From contig CAYVDH010000018.1 in the NCBI GenBank assembly GCA_964450355.1, positions 1-33,050 of the forward strand: DNA of 33,050 nucleotides, in the 5' to 3' direction. The translations under genes were made by a program, and so were the position numbers. Positions 24,463 through 32,613 of this stretch are shown here, one piece after another; position 1 is the stretch's first letter, and the number at the start of each line of letters is the position of its first letter. The notes below the pieces were generated by a model that saw only the letters and a list, made by a program, of their open reading frames with translations, was not told the origin of the DNA and did no database searches. The DNA comes from CAYVDH01 sp964450355 (GTDB lineage Bacteria; Bacteroidota; Bacteroidia; NS11-12g; UBA955).

Positions 24463-24498
24463 AAAAAAGCACTTCGGTAGTCGAAGTGCTTTTTTTTT
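24463..24498 (+). terminator. Intrinsic terminator after the PorE-like gene
   Basis: The inverted repeat AAAAAAGCACTTCG / CGAAGTGCTTTTTT (14 bp perfect) encloses the 5-base loop GTAGT, and the run of Ts continues to 24498. This is a textbook rho-independent terminator. The A tract on the left arm means it may also terminate in the other direction. The DUF2461 gene starts 15 bases later, without an obvious TAnnTTTG box of its own. Confidence 0.92.
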
Positions 24499-24513
24499 AA
24501 ACAATAAAAATCA

Positions 24514-25173
24514 ATGAAAATAAACTCAAATTACATTCAATTTTTTTTAGAATTAGCGCCTAATAACAATAAAGCTTGGTTTGATGCAAATAAAAGCAGA
24601 TACCAAAATGAGGTAAAAGCCCCTTTTGAATTCTTAGTAGAAGAATTAATTCAAAAATTAAAAAAATCAGATGATTTAGGAGATTTGCAAGCTAAAGACT
24701 GTATTTTTAGAATCAATAAAGACATTCGATTTAGCAAAGATAAAACTCCATATAAAACACAGATGAGTGCCTTAGTGACTAAGGGAGGTAAAAAAGAAAT
24801 GACCAGACCAGGTTTGTATGTTGAAATAGGACCAGAAGAAACGAATATTTACTCGGGAGTTTACATGCCAGATAAAGACCAATTGGAAGCAATTCGTGAT
24901 TTGATATTAAAACAACAAGCTAAGTTCAATAAAGTTATAAGCAACAAAGAGTTTATCAAAAACTATAAAGAAGTAAAAGGTGATAAATCTAAAATAATTG
25001 CACCGAGATTTAAAGCCATTGTTGAACAACAACCATTGGTATTGAATAAACAATTTTACATCATTCATCAGATTGATACTCAAAAATTAATAAAGAAAAA
25101 CGTTGCAGAATACATAGTAGATGTGTATACAACCGCTAGGGAGTTTAATCAATTTTTATTACAAGCGTTTTAA
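24514..25173 (+). CDS. DUF2461 domain-containing protein
   Basis: The 219-aa soluble protein belongs to the DUF2461 family (TIGR02453 type), widespread in bacteria and fungi without an assigned activity. Matching segments are FFLELAPNNNKAWFDANKSR near the N-terminus, FRINKDIRFSKDKTPYKTQM, the RPGLYVEIGPEETNIYSGVY stretch, and the C-terminal DVYTTAREFNQFLLQAF. No signal peptide or membrane segment is seen. It stands alone between the strong terminator upstream and a palindromic element downstream. No function should be inferred from neighbours. Confidence 0.9.
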   Translation: MKINSNYIQFFLELAPNNNKAWFDANKSRYQNEVKAPFEFLVEELIQKLKKSDDLGDLQAKDCIFRINKDIRFSKDKTPYKTQMSALVTKGGKKEMTRPGLYVEIGPEETNIYSGVYMPDKDQLEAIRDLILKQQAKFNKVISNKEFIKNYKEVKGDKSKIIAPRFKAIVEQQPLVLNKQFYIIHQIDTQKLIKKNVAEYIVDVYTTAREFNQFLLQAF

Positions 25174-25174
25174 G

Positions 25175-25197
25175 GTTATTCACAATTGTGAGATAAC
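25175..25197. promoter_or_regulatory. Palindromic element, possible operator (GTTAT-TCACAATTGTGA-g-ATAAC)
   Basis: A 12-base perfect palindrome TCACAATTGTGA (25180-25191) is flanked by GTTAT and ATAAC, which also pair, with one extra G on the right. It has no loop and no T tract, so it looks more like a dimeric protein-binding site than a terminator. Its core ACAATTGTG recurs at 25239-25247, across the flippase start codon; the two palindrome centres are 57 bases apart and bracket the -7 box. It starts two bases after the DUF2461 stop. Confidence 0.4.
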
Positions 25198-25225
25198 TAC
25201 AATTTTCTTCTTAGTAATCTACACT

Positions 25226-25233
25226 TACTTTTG
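25226..25233 (+). promoter_or_regulatory. Putative -7 promoter box for the flippase-dut-envC operon
   Basis: TACTTTTG matches TAnnTTTG exactly, ending 11 bases before the GTG start. No TTG is seen at the -33 spacing (TTTTC instead). The position between two ACAATTGT palindromes makes regulation by a repressor plausible. Confidence 0.5.
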
Positions 25234-25244
25234 TTTATACAATT

Positions 25245-26699
25245 GTGGGATTTTTAAGAAAACTAGCATCTCAAACTATCTTATATGGTCTTAGTACCAT
25301 CTTGGGAAGATTTATCAATTTTTTATTGATTTTGCCGCAGATAAAGCATCTAAAAAACGTTGAAGACTATGGTTTGGTTACCAATGCGTATGCTGGAATT
25401 GCTTTTTTTAATATCTTATTAACCTATGGAATGGAAACCAGTTATTTTTATTTCATCAGACAGGGTCAAAGTGAAGAAAAAGTATTTGCTAATACTCAAA
25501 AAAGTTTGATTCTATCTACCTTGAGTTTTTCATTCTTGTCTGTTGTTTTCATATCTTTGTTTTTGAGTCAAACTGGTACAGGATTTAGTTCAGCAGATTT
25601 TTATTTTATCCTAATGATATTGGTGTTAGATACACTTCAAGTGATTCCATTTGCTAAGTTGAGATTTCAAGAAAAGGCACTTAAGTTTTCAGTTATAAAA
25701 TTATTAAACATATTAATTATTGTTGCATTGAATTATTGGTTTTTGATAGATGCACCACAATGGATGAATGGCTATTCACAGCTTAGTAAAATTTTATTAG
25801 CCAATGTATTTGGTTCTATGGCTTCTTTTATTTTGCTACTTGATCAAATGTTTAATTTCAAAACGAAAATTGATGTTAGCTTTATAAAAACCATGTTAAA
25901 GTATTCTTCACCATTATTAATTGTAGGTTTTGCAGGAATCATCAACGAAACATTAGACAGGTTGTTTTTAGGAATACTACTGCCAAGTAAGGAAGGGAAT
26001 TTTCAGAGTGGCATTTATGGTGCTTTTTATAAAATTACCATGGTGATGACTATGTTTGTACAATCGTATAGATTTGCGGCAGAGCCATTGTTTTTTAAAG
26101 AAAAGGAAGCTTCTGACAGCAGAAAAGTATATGCTTTATCATTGTATTGGTTTACATCAGTGTGTTCATTAATCTTTTTGATATGCAGCTTGTTTAAGAG
26201 TGAACTATCACATTTGTTCATTTCTAACCCTGATTTTTTTAAGGATGATAAAGGATTGATGATAGTGCCTATTCTATTGTTAGCCAATTTGTTTTTAGGT
26301 ATTTATTACAATCTAAGTATTTGGTATAAATTGTCAAATAATTCAAAATATGGAGCCTATATTTCAGTTATTGGAGCGATGCTTACAGTGGTTTTAAATA
26401 TAGTATTAATACCAATTTACGGATTTCAAGCTTGTGCTGTAATTACTTTATTGGTTTATTTTACAATGTGTTCCATAACCTATGTTTTAGGACAGAAACA
26501 TTACAATATTCCCTATCAATTAAGCAAGCTGTTATTTCTAATTGTAGCCTCAGTATGTTTGTATGTTTTGGGAATAAAATGTCAAAATTTGGTCAAAACA
26601 AACATTTATTTGGTGGATATAGGGTTAGTAATTGTAATGATAGTATTGATATTTATTTTACAACCAAAAAGAAAAAAACTTAATTTTGCGAAACATTAA
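25245..26699 (+). CDS. Oligosaccharide flippase family protein (MOP superfamily)
   Basis: The 484-aa polytopic inner-membrane protein is predicted to flip lipid-linked oligosaccharides for polysaccharide, LPS or capsule assembly (Wzx/RfbX/MurJ-like). About 12-14 hydrophobic helices alternate with short loops along its whole length. The N-terminal LRKLASQTILYGLSTILGRF is the amphipathic start typical of the family, and an SGIYGAFYKITMVMTMFVQ helix starts the second half. The C-terminus is basic (QPKRKKLNF). The start is GTG at 25245; no ATG is available before the N-terminal motif. Downstream genes follow at short spacing (dut after 14 bases), so this is probably the first gene of a six-gene envelope operon. 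The lipid-linked substrate is unknown. Confidence 0.87.
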   Translation: MGFLRKLASQTILYGLSTILGRFINFLLILPQIKHLKNVEDYGLVTNAYAGIAFFNILLTYGMETSYFYFIRQGQSEEKVFANTQKSLILSTLSFSFLSVVFISLFLSQTGTGFSSADFYFILMILVLDTLQVIPFAKLRFQEKALKFSVIKLLNILIIVALNYWFLIDAPQWMNGYSQLSKILLANVFGSMASFILLLDQMFNFKTKIDVSFIKTMLKYSSPLLIVGFAGIINETLDRLFLGILLPSKEGNFQSGIYGAFYKITMVMTMFVQSYRFAAEPLFFKEKEASDSRKVYALSLYWFTSVCSLIFLICSLFKSELSHLFISNPDFFKDDKGLMIVPILLLANLFLGIYYNLSIWYKLSNNSKYGAYISVIGAMLTVVLNIVLIPIYGFQACAVITLLVYFTMCSITYVLGQKHYNIPYQLSKLLFLIVASVCLYVLGIKCQNLVKTNIYLVDIGLVIVMIVLIFILQPKRKKLNFAKH

Positions 26700-26713
26700 A
26701 TAACAGCAGAGAA

Positions 26714-27169
26714 TTGGAAATTAAAATTAAAAATATTGGAAATCACCCGCTTCCGCAGTATCAAACACTACAATCTGCAGGAGCTGATATTCATGCTAAT
26801 TGTGTTGAGCCAATAACTTTAAAATCCCTTGATAGACAATTGATTTCCACTGGATTGTATTTAGAATTACCAACTGGATATGAAGCTCAGATTAGACCAA
26901 GAAGTGGAATGGCTTTAAAACAAGGAATAACTGTACTTAATTCACCTGGGACAATTGATTCAGATTACAGAGGAGAAATTAAAGTATTGTTGGTAAATTT
27001 AAGCAATGAAGAAGTAGTAATAAATCCAGGAGATAGAATAGCTCAAATGGTCATAGCAAAACATGAGCAAGCCAATTTTATATTAACCTCGGAATTAAGT
27101 AATACAGAGAGAGGAGAAGGTGGCTATGGACATACAGGAATTAACAAAACAAACACAAACAGTAATTAA
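26714..27169 (+). CDS. dut: dUTP diphosphatase
   Basis: This enzyme hydrolyses dUTP to dUMP and pyrophosphate, keeping uracil out of DNA and feeding thymidylate synthesis; it is a homotrimer. All five motifs are present: SAGADIHAN, RPRSGMAL, NSPGTIDSDYRGEIKVLL, the GDRIAQMVIAKHE segment, and the C-terminal flexible arm RGEGGYGHTG that closes over the active site. The protein is 151 aa, of normal size. The start is TTG at 26714, which yields the standard MEIKIKNIGNHPLPQYQT opening. It sits between a flippase and a sugar nucleotidyltransferase, a neighbourhood I remember as common in Bacteroidota although no direct functional link is known. Confidence 0.96.
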   Translation: MEIKIKNIGNHPLPQYQTLQSAGADIHANCVEPITLKSLDRQLISTGLYLELPTGYEAQIRPRSGMALKQGITVLNSPGTIDSDYRGEIKVLLVNLSNEEVVINPGDRIAQMVIAKHEQANFILTSELSNTERGEGGYGHTGINKTNTNSN

Positions 27170-27182
27170 ATAAAATAGAAAA

Positions 27183-28193
27183 ATGAGCGGAATGAACATC
27201 ATAATTCCTATGGCAGGAATGGGAAAAAGAATGAGACCACATACTTTAACAGTTCCTAAACCACTGTTGCCAATAGCAGGTAAACCAATAGTTCAAAGAC
27301 TGGTAGAAGATATTGCAGCTGTGTGCAAAGAACCCATTAATGAAGTGGCATTTATTATTGGAGATTTTGGTCTTGAAGTAGAGTTGAAATTAATACAAAT
27401 TGCTGAAAGCATAGGAGCTAAAGGAAGAATTTATTATCAAGATGAAGCTTTAGGCACAGCTCATGCTGTCATGTGCGCAACGCCAGCCTTAACAGGAGAG
27501 GTAATCATTGCCTTTGCTGATACCCTTTTTAAAGCACAATTTGAGTTAGACAAAACTGCAGATGGAACAATTTGGGTTCATAAAGTGGCAAATCCTAATC
27601 AATTTGGCGTTGTGAAACTTAATGATAAAAATCAAATAACAGATTTTATCGAAAAACCTCAAGAATTTGTCTCAGATTTGGCCATCATTGGTATTTATTA
27701 TTTCAAAGATGGAGATAATTTACTAAACGAAATTCAATACCTCATTAATAATGACATCAAAGAAAAAGGCGAGTACCAATTGACAAATGCTTTGGAAAAC
27801 ATGAAAAACAAAGGTCTTGTATTTAAGCCAGGTGAAGTGGAAGAATGGCTTGATTGTGGAAATAAAGACGCCACTGTGTACACCAATCAAAGGGTATTGG
27901 AAATTAAAAAAAGTGAGTTTCATATCGATTCTAACAGGTTTAATCACGGCTCTAATATCATTGAACCATGTTATATTGCTGAGGGTGTAGTAATCGAAAA
28001 CAGCACCATAGGTCCACATGTAAGCATTGGAAAAAATACAATCATAAAAAATTGTGAAATTTCCAACAGCATATTGCAATCAAATTGCCAAATAGAAAAT
28101 GTGAAATTCAACAACAGCATGATTGGTAATTATGTCGTTTTAAATGGCGAATCAAATCAGTTTAGCATTGGTGATTATTCAACCCAAAATTAA
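27183..28193 (+). CDS. Sugar-phosphate nucleotidyltransferase with left-handed beta-helix tail
   Basis: The 336-aa cytosolic enzyme makes a nucleotide-sugar from NTP and a sugar 1-phosphate. The N-terminal domain has the signature IIPMAGMGKRMRPHTLTVPK (about 6-26, including catalytic Lys26), the nucleotide contact LGTAHAVM at 90-97, metal-binding D113 in AFADTLF, and sugar-binding FIEKPQE and WLDCGN. The C-terminal ~95 residues form hexapeptide left-handed beta-helix turns (IIEPCYIAEGVVIENSTIGP). Closest named groups are RmlA/GlmU-type enzymes, but the exact sugar cannot be told. The start is ATG 27183; an internal ATG at 27192 would leave MNIIIPMAG. It lies 13 bases after dut and 9 bases before the TPR lipoprotein gene. 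Confidence 0.88.
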   Translation: MSGMNIIIPMAGMGKRMRPHTLTVPKPLLPIAGKPIVQRLVEDIAAVCKEPINEVAFIIGDFGLEVELKLIQIAESIGAKGRIYYQDEALGTAHAVMCATPALTGEVIIAFADTLFKAQFELDKTADGTIWVHKVANPNQFGVVKLNDKNQITDFIEKPQEFVSDLAIIGIYYFKDGDNLLNEIQYLINNDIKEKGEYQLTNALENMKNKGLVFKPGEVEEWLDCGNKDATVYTNQRVLEIKKSEFHIDSNRFNHGSNIIEPCYIAEGVVIENSTIGPHVSIGKNTIIKNCEISNSILQSNCQIENVKFNNSMIGNYVVLNGESNQFSIGDYSTQN

Positions 28194-28202
28194 AATCATT
28201 AT

Positions 28203-29717
28203 TTGAAATACAGTATAGTCAATATTGCATTTGTTTTGTTTGTTGCTATACCAATGCTTTTTACTTCATGTAAAAACAAAAAAATTAGCAATTCCAAACA
28301 AACAAACACAACTAGTAATAAATTTGACCAATTGTATGTAGATGCTTGCAGTCAATATAATTTGTCAAACTATTCTCAAGCCTTTATTTTATTTAAAAAA
28401 TGCAGTGAGTTAAAACCTGAAGAAGCCTCAGTGTTTTTTTACTTAAGTAAAATTAAATCTTCTGAAAAAAAATACGAAGAATCGCTAAATTATGCATCAA
28501 AAGCTTTTAAATTCGCTCCTGAAAACAAGTTTTATACGTTGCATTATGCCCAACTTTTGAAAAATGGTGGTGACATTGAACTAGCTCAAAAAACATTGTT
28601 ACAAACCATCAACAAAATAAATCCTAAAGAAGATTTTTTATACAAGGAACTGGATCAACTATACGACATAAACAAAAAAACAGAAGAAAGAATTTCTTTG
28701 TGGAAACAATTTGAAAAAGCAAATAATGGCTTTCATGTCTTATCTAGCACTAAATTGATAGAATTGTATAAGTCACAAAAGAAATACGATTTAGCTCATC
28801 AATATTTTGAATCATTAAAAAAAGCTTCACCTAGAAAAACTGTGTATTTATTGGATCAAGCTAAGTTGTATTTAGAAGAGAACAAAACCGATATGGCTAT
28901 GCAAAATTATGAAAAAGCCATGTCAATTAATCCAAACAATTACGAAGTCAACATCAATTTATATGAATATTACAAGTTGACTAATAAAGCAAAAAGTGAG
29001 CAATATTTATTACAAGCAATCAAAGATGGCTCAACTGATTTTTCAAAAAAAGTAACTATATGCCAAACGTTGTATAACCAAGCTAAAACAGATACAAGTT
29101 ATTACCGCCTATTAAGCAATGTAGCTTACTTAATTGAATCAACACATTACAACAACGACAAAGCTTTGTTTACTTCAACTCAGTTTTATTTCACAACAGC
29201 CAATTACTCTAAAACCATAGAATTAGCTTCTAAAGCAATTTCTAAAAATGCGAATTTCTTTGATGTTTGGAGAATGAACATCGAGTCGCATTTAAAGTTA
29301 AATAAAACAAATGAAGCCTTAACCTTGACAGAACAAGCCATTGAAATATTTCCTTTAAATGCCCATTTATACTCATTAAGTGCAACGATACTTAATCAAG
29401 TAAATCAATATGATAAAGCAATTACAAATGCTGAAAGAGCATTGAAGTATGCTTTTGAAGATTCAACAAAAGCCACAGCACATTATGAACTAAGCAAGGC
29501 AAACATTGGACTTAAAAACTATCAACAAGCGAAAACAGAAATAGATAAATCAATACAATTTAATGCTAAGAATGCCAATTATTTTGATTTATTAGGCAAT
29601 ATATATTACTATCTAAACGATATAAATAAAGCATTGGAACAATGGAATAAAGCTAAAAATATGGGTTTGGTAGATGACAAGTTAGAAAAGAAAATAAAAA
29701 ACAAGAAAGTGGAATGA
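28203..29717 (+). CDS. TPR-repeat lipoprotein
   Basis: The 504-aa exported lipoprotein has a signal peptide with lipobox MLFTSC (Cys about residue 24) and a low-complexity linker. It then has tetratricopeptide repeats along most of its length; clear units start at FDQLYVDACSQYNLSNYSQA, at ASVFFYLSKIKSSEKKYEES, at YLLDQAKLYLEENKTDMAM and at NYFDLLGNIYYYLNDINKAL. The repeats form a superhelical scaffold for protein-protein contact; no enzymatic residue is visible. It starts at a TTG 9 bases after the nucleotidyltransferase stop. The next gene overlaps by ATGA. In the conserved neighbourhood with DUF4292 and EnvC-like proteins it may take part in outer-membrane or cell-wall maintenance (inference). 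Confidence 0.85.
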   Translation: MKYSIVNIAFVLFVAIPMLFTSCKNKKISNSKQTNTTSNKFDQLYVDACSQYNLSNYSQAFILFKKCSELKPEEASVFFYLSKIKSSEKKYEESLNYASKAFKFAPENKFYTLHYAQLLKNGGDIELAQKTLLQTINKINPKEDFLYKELDQLYDINKKTEERISLWKQFEKANNGFHVLSSTKLIELYKSQKKYDLAHQYFESLKKASPRKTVYLLDQAKLYLEENKTDMAMQNYEKAMSINPNNYEVNINLYEYYKLTNKAKSEQYLLQAIKDGSTDFSKKVTICQTLYNQAKTDTSYYRLLSNVAYLIESTHYNNDKALFTSTQFYFTTANYSKTIELASKAISKNANFFDVWRMNIESHLKLNKTNEALTLTEQAIEIFPLNAHLYSLSATILNQVNQYDKAITNAERALKYAFEDSTKATAHYELSKANIGLKNYQQAKTEIDKSIQFNAKNANYFDLLGNIYYYLNDINKALEQWNKAKNMGLVDDKLEKKIKNKKVE

Positions 29718-30493
29718 GAAAAATAATTATCTACATAGGAATTCTGTTGTTGTTAATCAGCTCATGTAAGGCTAGAAAAAATAAAAACACAGCATTAGAG
29801 AAACAAGTTGTATCTGACACATCAATACAAACTAAAGAATTGACAGTAGCAGATTGGATGCAGAACTCCATTAAACCTTGGAAATATTTTTCAGCTAAAA
29901 TGGATATTGAACAAAACATTTTACAAGGATTTAGTAAATTAGGGGGCAATATCAGAATGTACAAAGATTCATTAGTATGGATAAGTGTAAACATGATAGG
30001 AATAGAAGGTGCCAGAGTGCTAATTAACAAAGACTCCATGGTGTTGATGGATAAATTTGCTAAAACATATTCAGTGTATAAAAAGGAAATGATTCAAGAG
30101 CTTTTAGGTGCGCCTTTGAATGTGTCTCAAATTCAAAATTTAATCATAGGAAAACCAATTTATGCATTAGAATTGTACACCATATTGAAACAAGATGCTG
30201 CTCGTTTGGATATTCAAACTTTACAACCTTTGGTGTACTTTAACCACTATGTAAAAAAAGAATTCATGACCATTGATTCAACCTATATCAAAGACCGAAC
30301 TAACAGACATTATGCCATGGTAGAGTATAAAAATTATGAATCGTTTAATGGACATAATTTTGCAAAAATACTTCAATTAAAAGCCTACGATGGGAAAAAA
30401 ATAGTGGATGTAAAATTGGAGTTTGAAAATCCAGATTTTGTGACTGAGACAAGTTTCCCTTTTAATATTCCAAGTTCATATGAAAGAAAATAA
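29714..30493 (+). CDS. DUF4292 domain lipoprotein
   Basis: The 259-aa lipoprotein has lipobox LLISSC (Cys about 18). The mature part reads as a DUF4292: WKYFSAKMDIEQNI, NIRMYKDSLVWISVNMIGIE, ARVLINKDSMVLMDKFAKTY and the C-terminal VKLEFENPDF. The alternation of strand pairs with an early K-D-S-x-V-W-I motif is reminiscent of the LolA/LolB incomplete barrel that binds lipoprotein acyl chains, so a lipid-handling or lipoprotein-sorting role can be proposed; this is fold-level inference, not proven. It is coupled to the TPR gene by ATGA and overlaps the EnvC-like gene by 14 bases, so the three proteins are likely made together. Confidence 0.82.
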   Translation: MRKIIIYIGILLLLISSCKARKNKNTALEKQVVSDTSIQTKELTVADWMQNSIKPWKYFSAKMDIEQNILQGFSKLGGNIRMYKDSLVWISVNMIGIEGARVLINKDSMVLMDKFAKTYSVYKKEMIQELLGAPLNVSQIQNLIIGKPIYALELYTILKQDAARLDIQTLQPLVYFNHYVKKEFMTIDSTYIKDRTNRHYAMVEYKNYESFNGHNFAKILQLKAYDGKKIVDVKLEFENPDFVTETSFPFNIPSSYERK

Positions 30494-31766
30494 ACTTATT
30501 CTTATCGTACTGTTATTCCTTACCACATGGGTTTTAGGACAAACAAGTAAAGCCGATTTGGAAAAACAAAGAAAAAAAACAGAGGAACAAATCAATTTAA
30601 CTAACAAGTATTTAAAAGAGACAAAAAATAAAAAACAAATGAGTTTAAGGGAGTTAAACTCAATAAGCAGGTTGATAGAAAGCAGAGAAGAATTGATTCA
30701 AAATTTAAACGAAGAAATTAATTATGTAAGCAGCGATGTTGAGTTGAAAAGAGAAGAATTAGATAGCATCAACATATCAATAAATAAAGAAAAAGATAAT
30801 TATGCAAAATCGATTGTTCAATCTTATAAAAATAGAAAAGTGTATAACAATGCCTTGTACATTTTCGCCTCTAAATCCATCAATCAACTAGTTCAAAGAT
30901 TGCAATTTATTCGGTATTTGTCTGTTGCACAAGAAGTATTTTTAAGAAAAATTGATGAAAAAAAGAACCAACTTACACGAGTTTTAAATGAATTGCAAGG
31001 TTTAAAAGAATCAAAAGAAACATTAGCCAATCAAAAAGAATCTGAAAAAACAGTATTAGAAAAAGACAAAGATGAAAAAAATAAAACTTTAACTTCATTG
31101 ATTGGGAAAGAAGCGGAGTTAAAAGCTCAATTAAATAAACAAAAAAAGGCTAAAGAAGATTTAAACAGACAAATTAATGCATTGATTGCTAAAGAAATAG
31201 CCGAAGCTAAGAAAAAAGCGAAAGCAGAAGCAGAAAAAAAGAAAAAAAACACTTCTACAGCTAAAACAGACTCTAAAACTGATAGTAAAACCAAGACCAA
31301 AACCGATACTAAAACAGCAGAACCTACTTTAACTCCCGAAGCAAAATTGATTTCTGATAATTTTGCAAGTAACAAAGGAAGTTTGCCTTGGCCAGTTGAA
31401 AAAGGGTTTATTACCGAAAGATTTGGAACACATGTACATGACAAGCTTGATCAAATCACCGTTCAAAACAATGGTATAGATATACAAACTAATAAATCTG
31501 CCAATGCTAGATGTGTTTTCAAAGGCACAGTTGCTGCCATTATAGACATTCCTGGCATGGGAACTACGGTTTTAGTTAGTCATGGCGATTACTTTACAGT
31601 GTATTCTAAATTAAAATCTACCAGTGTTAAGCAAGGAGATGTTTTGTCATCAAAACAAATCATAGGCACAGTGGGAGAGGAAGAAGATGGCATTTCAGAA
31701 TTGCACTTTGAAGTATGGAAAAATCAAGAAAAGCAAAATCCTGAAAGTTGGATAACAAAAAAATAA
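30480..31766 (+). CDS. EnvC-like murein hydrolase activator (coiled coil plus degenerate LytM/M23 domain)
   Basis: The 428-aa periplasmic protein has a signal peptide (1-21, ending WVLGQ) and a long Lys/Glu-rich coiled coil (about 25-255). A low-complexity Lys/Thr/Asp linker (about 255-285) and a LytM/M23 domain (about 300-428) follow. In EnvC-type proteins the LytM domain does not cut peptidoglycan but activates amidases at division. The same applies here: the first metal histidine is Asn330 (NNGID, D334 kept), the HxH is E-L-H at 407-409 (SELHFEVW), and the catalytic histidine after the strand is lysine (YSKLK). It overlaps the DUF4292 gene by 14 bases. Function as an amidase activator is inferred from the family; its amidase partner is not in the window. 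Confidence 0.87.
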   Translation: MKENKLILIVLLFLTTWVLGQTSKADLEKQRKKTEEQINLTNKYLKETKNKKQMSLRELNSISRLIESREELIQNLNEEINYVSSDVELKREELDSINISINKEKDNYAKSIVQSYKNRKVYNNALYIFASKSINQLVQRLQFIRYLSVAQEVFLRKIDEKKNQLTRVLNELQGLKESKETLANQKESEKTVLEKDKDEKNKTLTSLIGKEAELKAQLNKQKKAKEDLNRQINALIAKEIAEAKKKAKAEAEKKKKNTSTAKTDSKTDSKTKTKTDTKTAEPTLTPEAKLISDNFASNKGSLPWPVEKGFITERFGTHVHDKLDQITVQNNGIDIQTNKSANARCVFKGTVAAIIDIPGMGTTVLVSHGDYFTVYSKLKSTSVKQGDVLSSKQIIGTVGEEEDGISELHFEVWKNQEKQNPESWITKK

Positions 31767-31770
31767 AAAA

Positions 31771-32613
31771 ATGAATACAATTGCAATAGCAGGAGCAGGG
31801 ACAATGGGAGCAGGAATGGCACAAGTAGTTGCTTCGAGCGGTTACAAGGTTATTTTGTTTGATTTGGTTGAAACTACTCTTGAAAAGGCTAAGTTGAGCA
31901 TCAAACTATCTTTAGATAAGTTAGTGGAGTTAAACAAAACAACCAGAGAAAAAGCTGAAGAAACTATTTCAAGAATTGCAGTAACAACAGATTTAAATCA
32001 AGTAAAAGCTGATTTAATCATTGAAGCAATCATAGAAAAGTTAGAGCCAAAAGTTCAATTATTTCAGGATTTGATTAAAGTCAATGATGAGAATACTTTG
32101 TTTGCAAGCAATACATCGTCTATTCCAATATCATTAATTGCTTCTAAATTAAGCTGTCCAGATAGATTTATAGGAATTCATTTCTTTAATCCTGCTACTA
32201 TCATGAAATTAGTAGAAATAATTACAGGAGCCAAAACCAGTGATGAAACCAAAAATAAATCCATTGAATTTGTAAAATCAATTGGAAAAACTGGCGTTAT
32301 AGCCAAAGATTCTCCAGGATTTATTGTCAATAGAATTGCTCGCTTGTATTATGTTGAATCTCTTAAAATATTAGAAGAAGGCATAGCTGAATTATCCGAA
32401 ATAGACCAATTATTAGAATCAAGTGGATTTAAAATGGGGCCATTTAAATTAATGGATTTAATAGGAGTAGATACCAATTATTCAGTAACCGAAAGCCAAT
32501 TTCAACTATTCAATTATGAGCCAAGATTCAGACCAAGCCGAATTCAAAAACAAAAGGTGGATGCTGGAATGTGGGGCAGAAAAACCAAATCAGGATTTTA
32601 TCAATATGAATAA
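31771..32613 (+). CDS. 3-hydroxyacyl-CoA (3-hydroxybutyryl-CoA) dehydrogenase
   Basis: The 280-aa enzyme oxidises 3-hydroxyacyl-CoA to 3-ketoacyl-CoA with NAD in beta-oxidation or butyrate-type metabolism. The N-terminal Rossmann motif is IAGAGTMGAGMAQV (6-19), with D31 binding the adenosine ribose. Catalytic residues are S116/S117 in SNTSSI, H137 in IGIHFFNP, E149 in KLVEI and N187-region KDSPGFIVNRIA. The C-terminal domain (about 185-280) has GPFKLMDLIGVDTNYSV and ends KTKSGFYQYE, so the gene is complete. It starts 4 bases after the EnvC-like gene and overlaps the following lipoprotein by 8 bases. Operon membership looks positional rather than functional. Symbols hbd or paaH are used for relatives; I do not choose between them. 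Confidence 0.93.
   Translation: MNTIAIAGAGTMGAGMAQVVASSGYKVILFDLVETTLEKAKLSIKLSLDKLVELNKTTREKAEETISRIAVTTDLNQVKADLIIEAIIEKLEPKVQLFQDLIKVNDENTLFASNTSSIPISLIASKLSCPDRFIGIHFFNPATIMKLVEIITGAKTSDETKNKSIEFVKSIGKTGVIAKDSPGFIVNRIARLYYVESLKILEEGIAELSEIDQLLESSGFKMGPFKLMDLIGVDTNYSVTESQFQLFNYEPRFRPSRIQKQKVDAGMWGRKTKSGFYQYE

Noticed and set aside
31255..31330. Short Lys/Thr/Asp coding repeats as a microsatellite or CRISPR-like array
   Set aside because: The units are irregular, codon-level and inside the EnvC linker; they are ordinary low-complexity linker sequence.
31127..31444. Hydrophobic minus-strand frame (FFFFFSASAFAFFLASAIS) opposite the EnvC coiled coil
   Set aside because: It is the antisense of Lys/Ala/Glu-rich coiled-coil codons (AAA read backwards as TTT), not a membrane protein gene.
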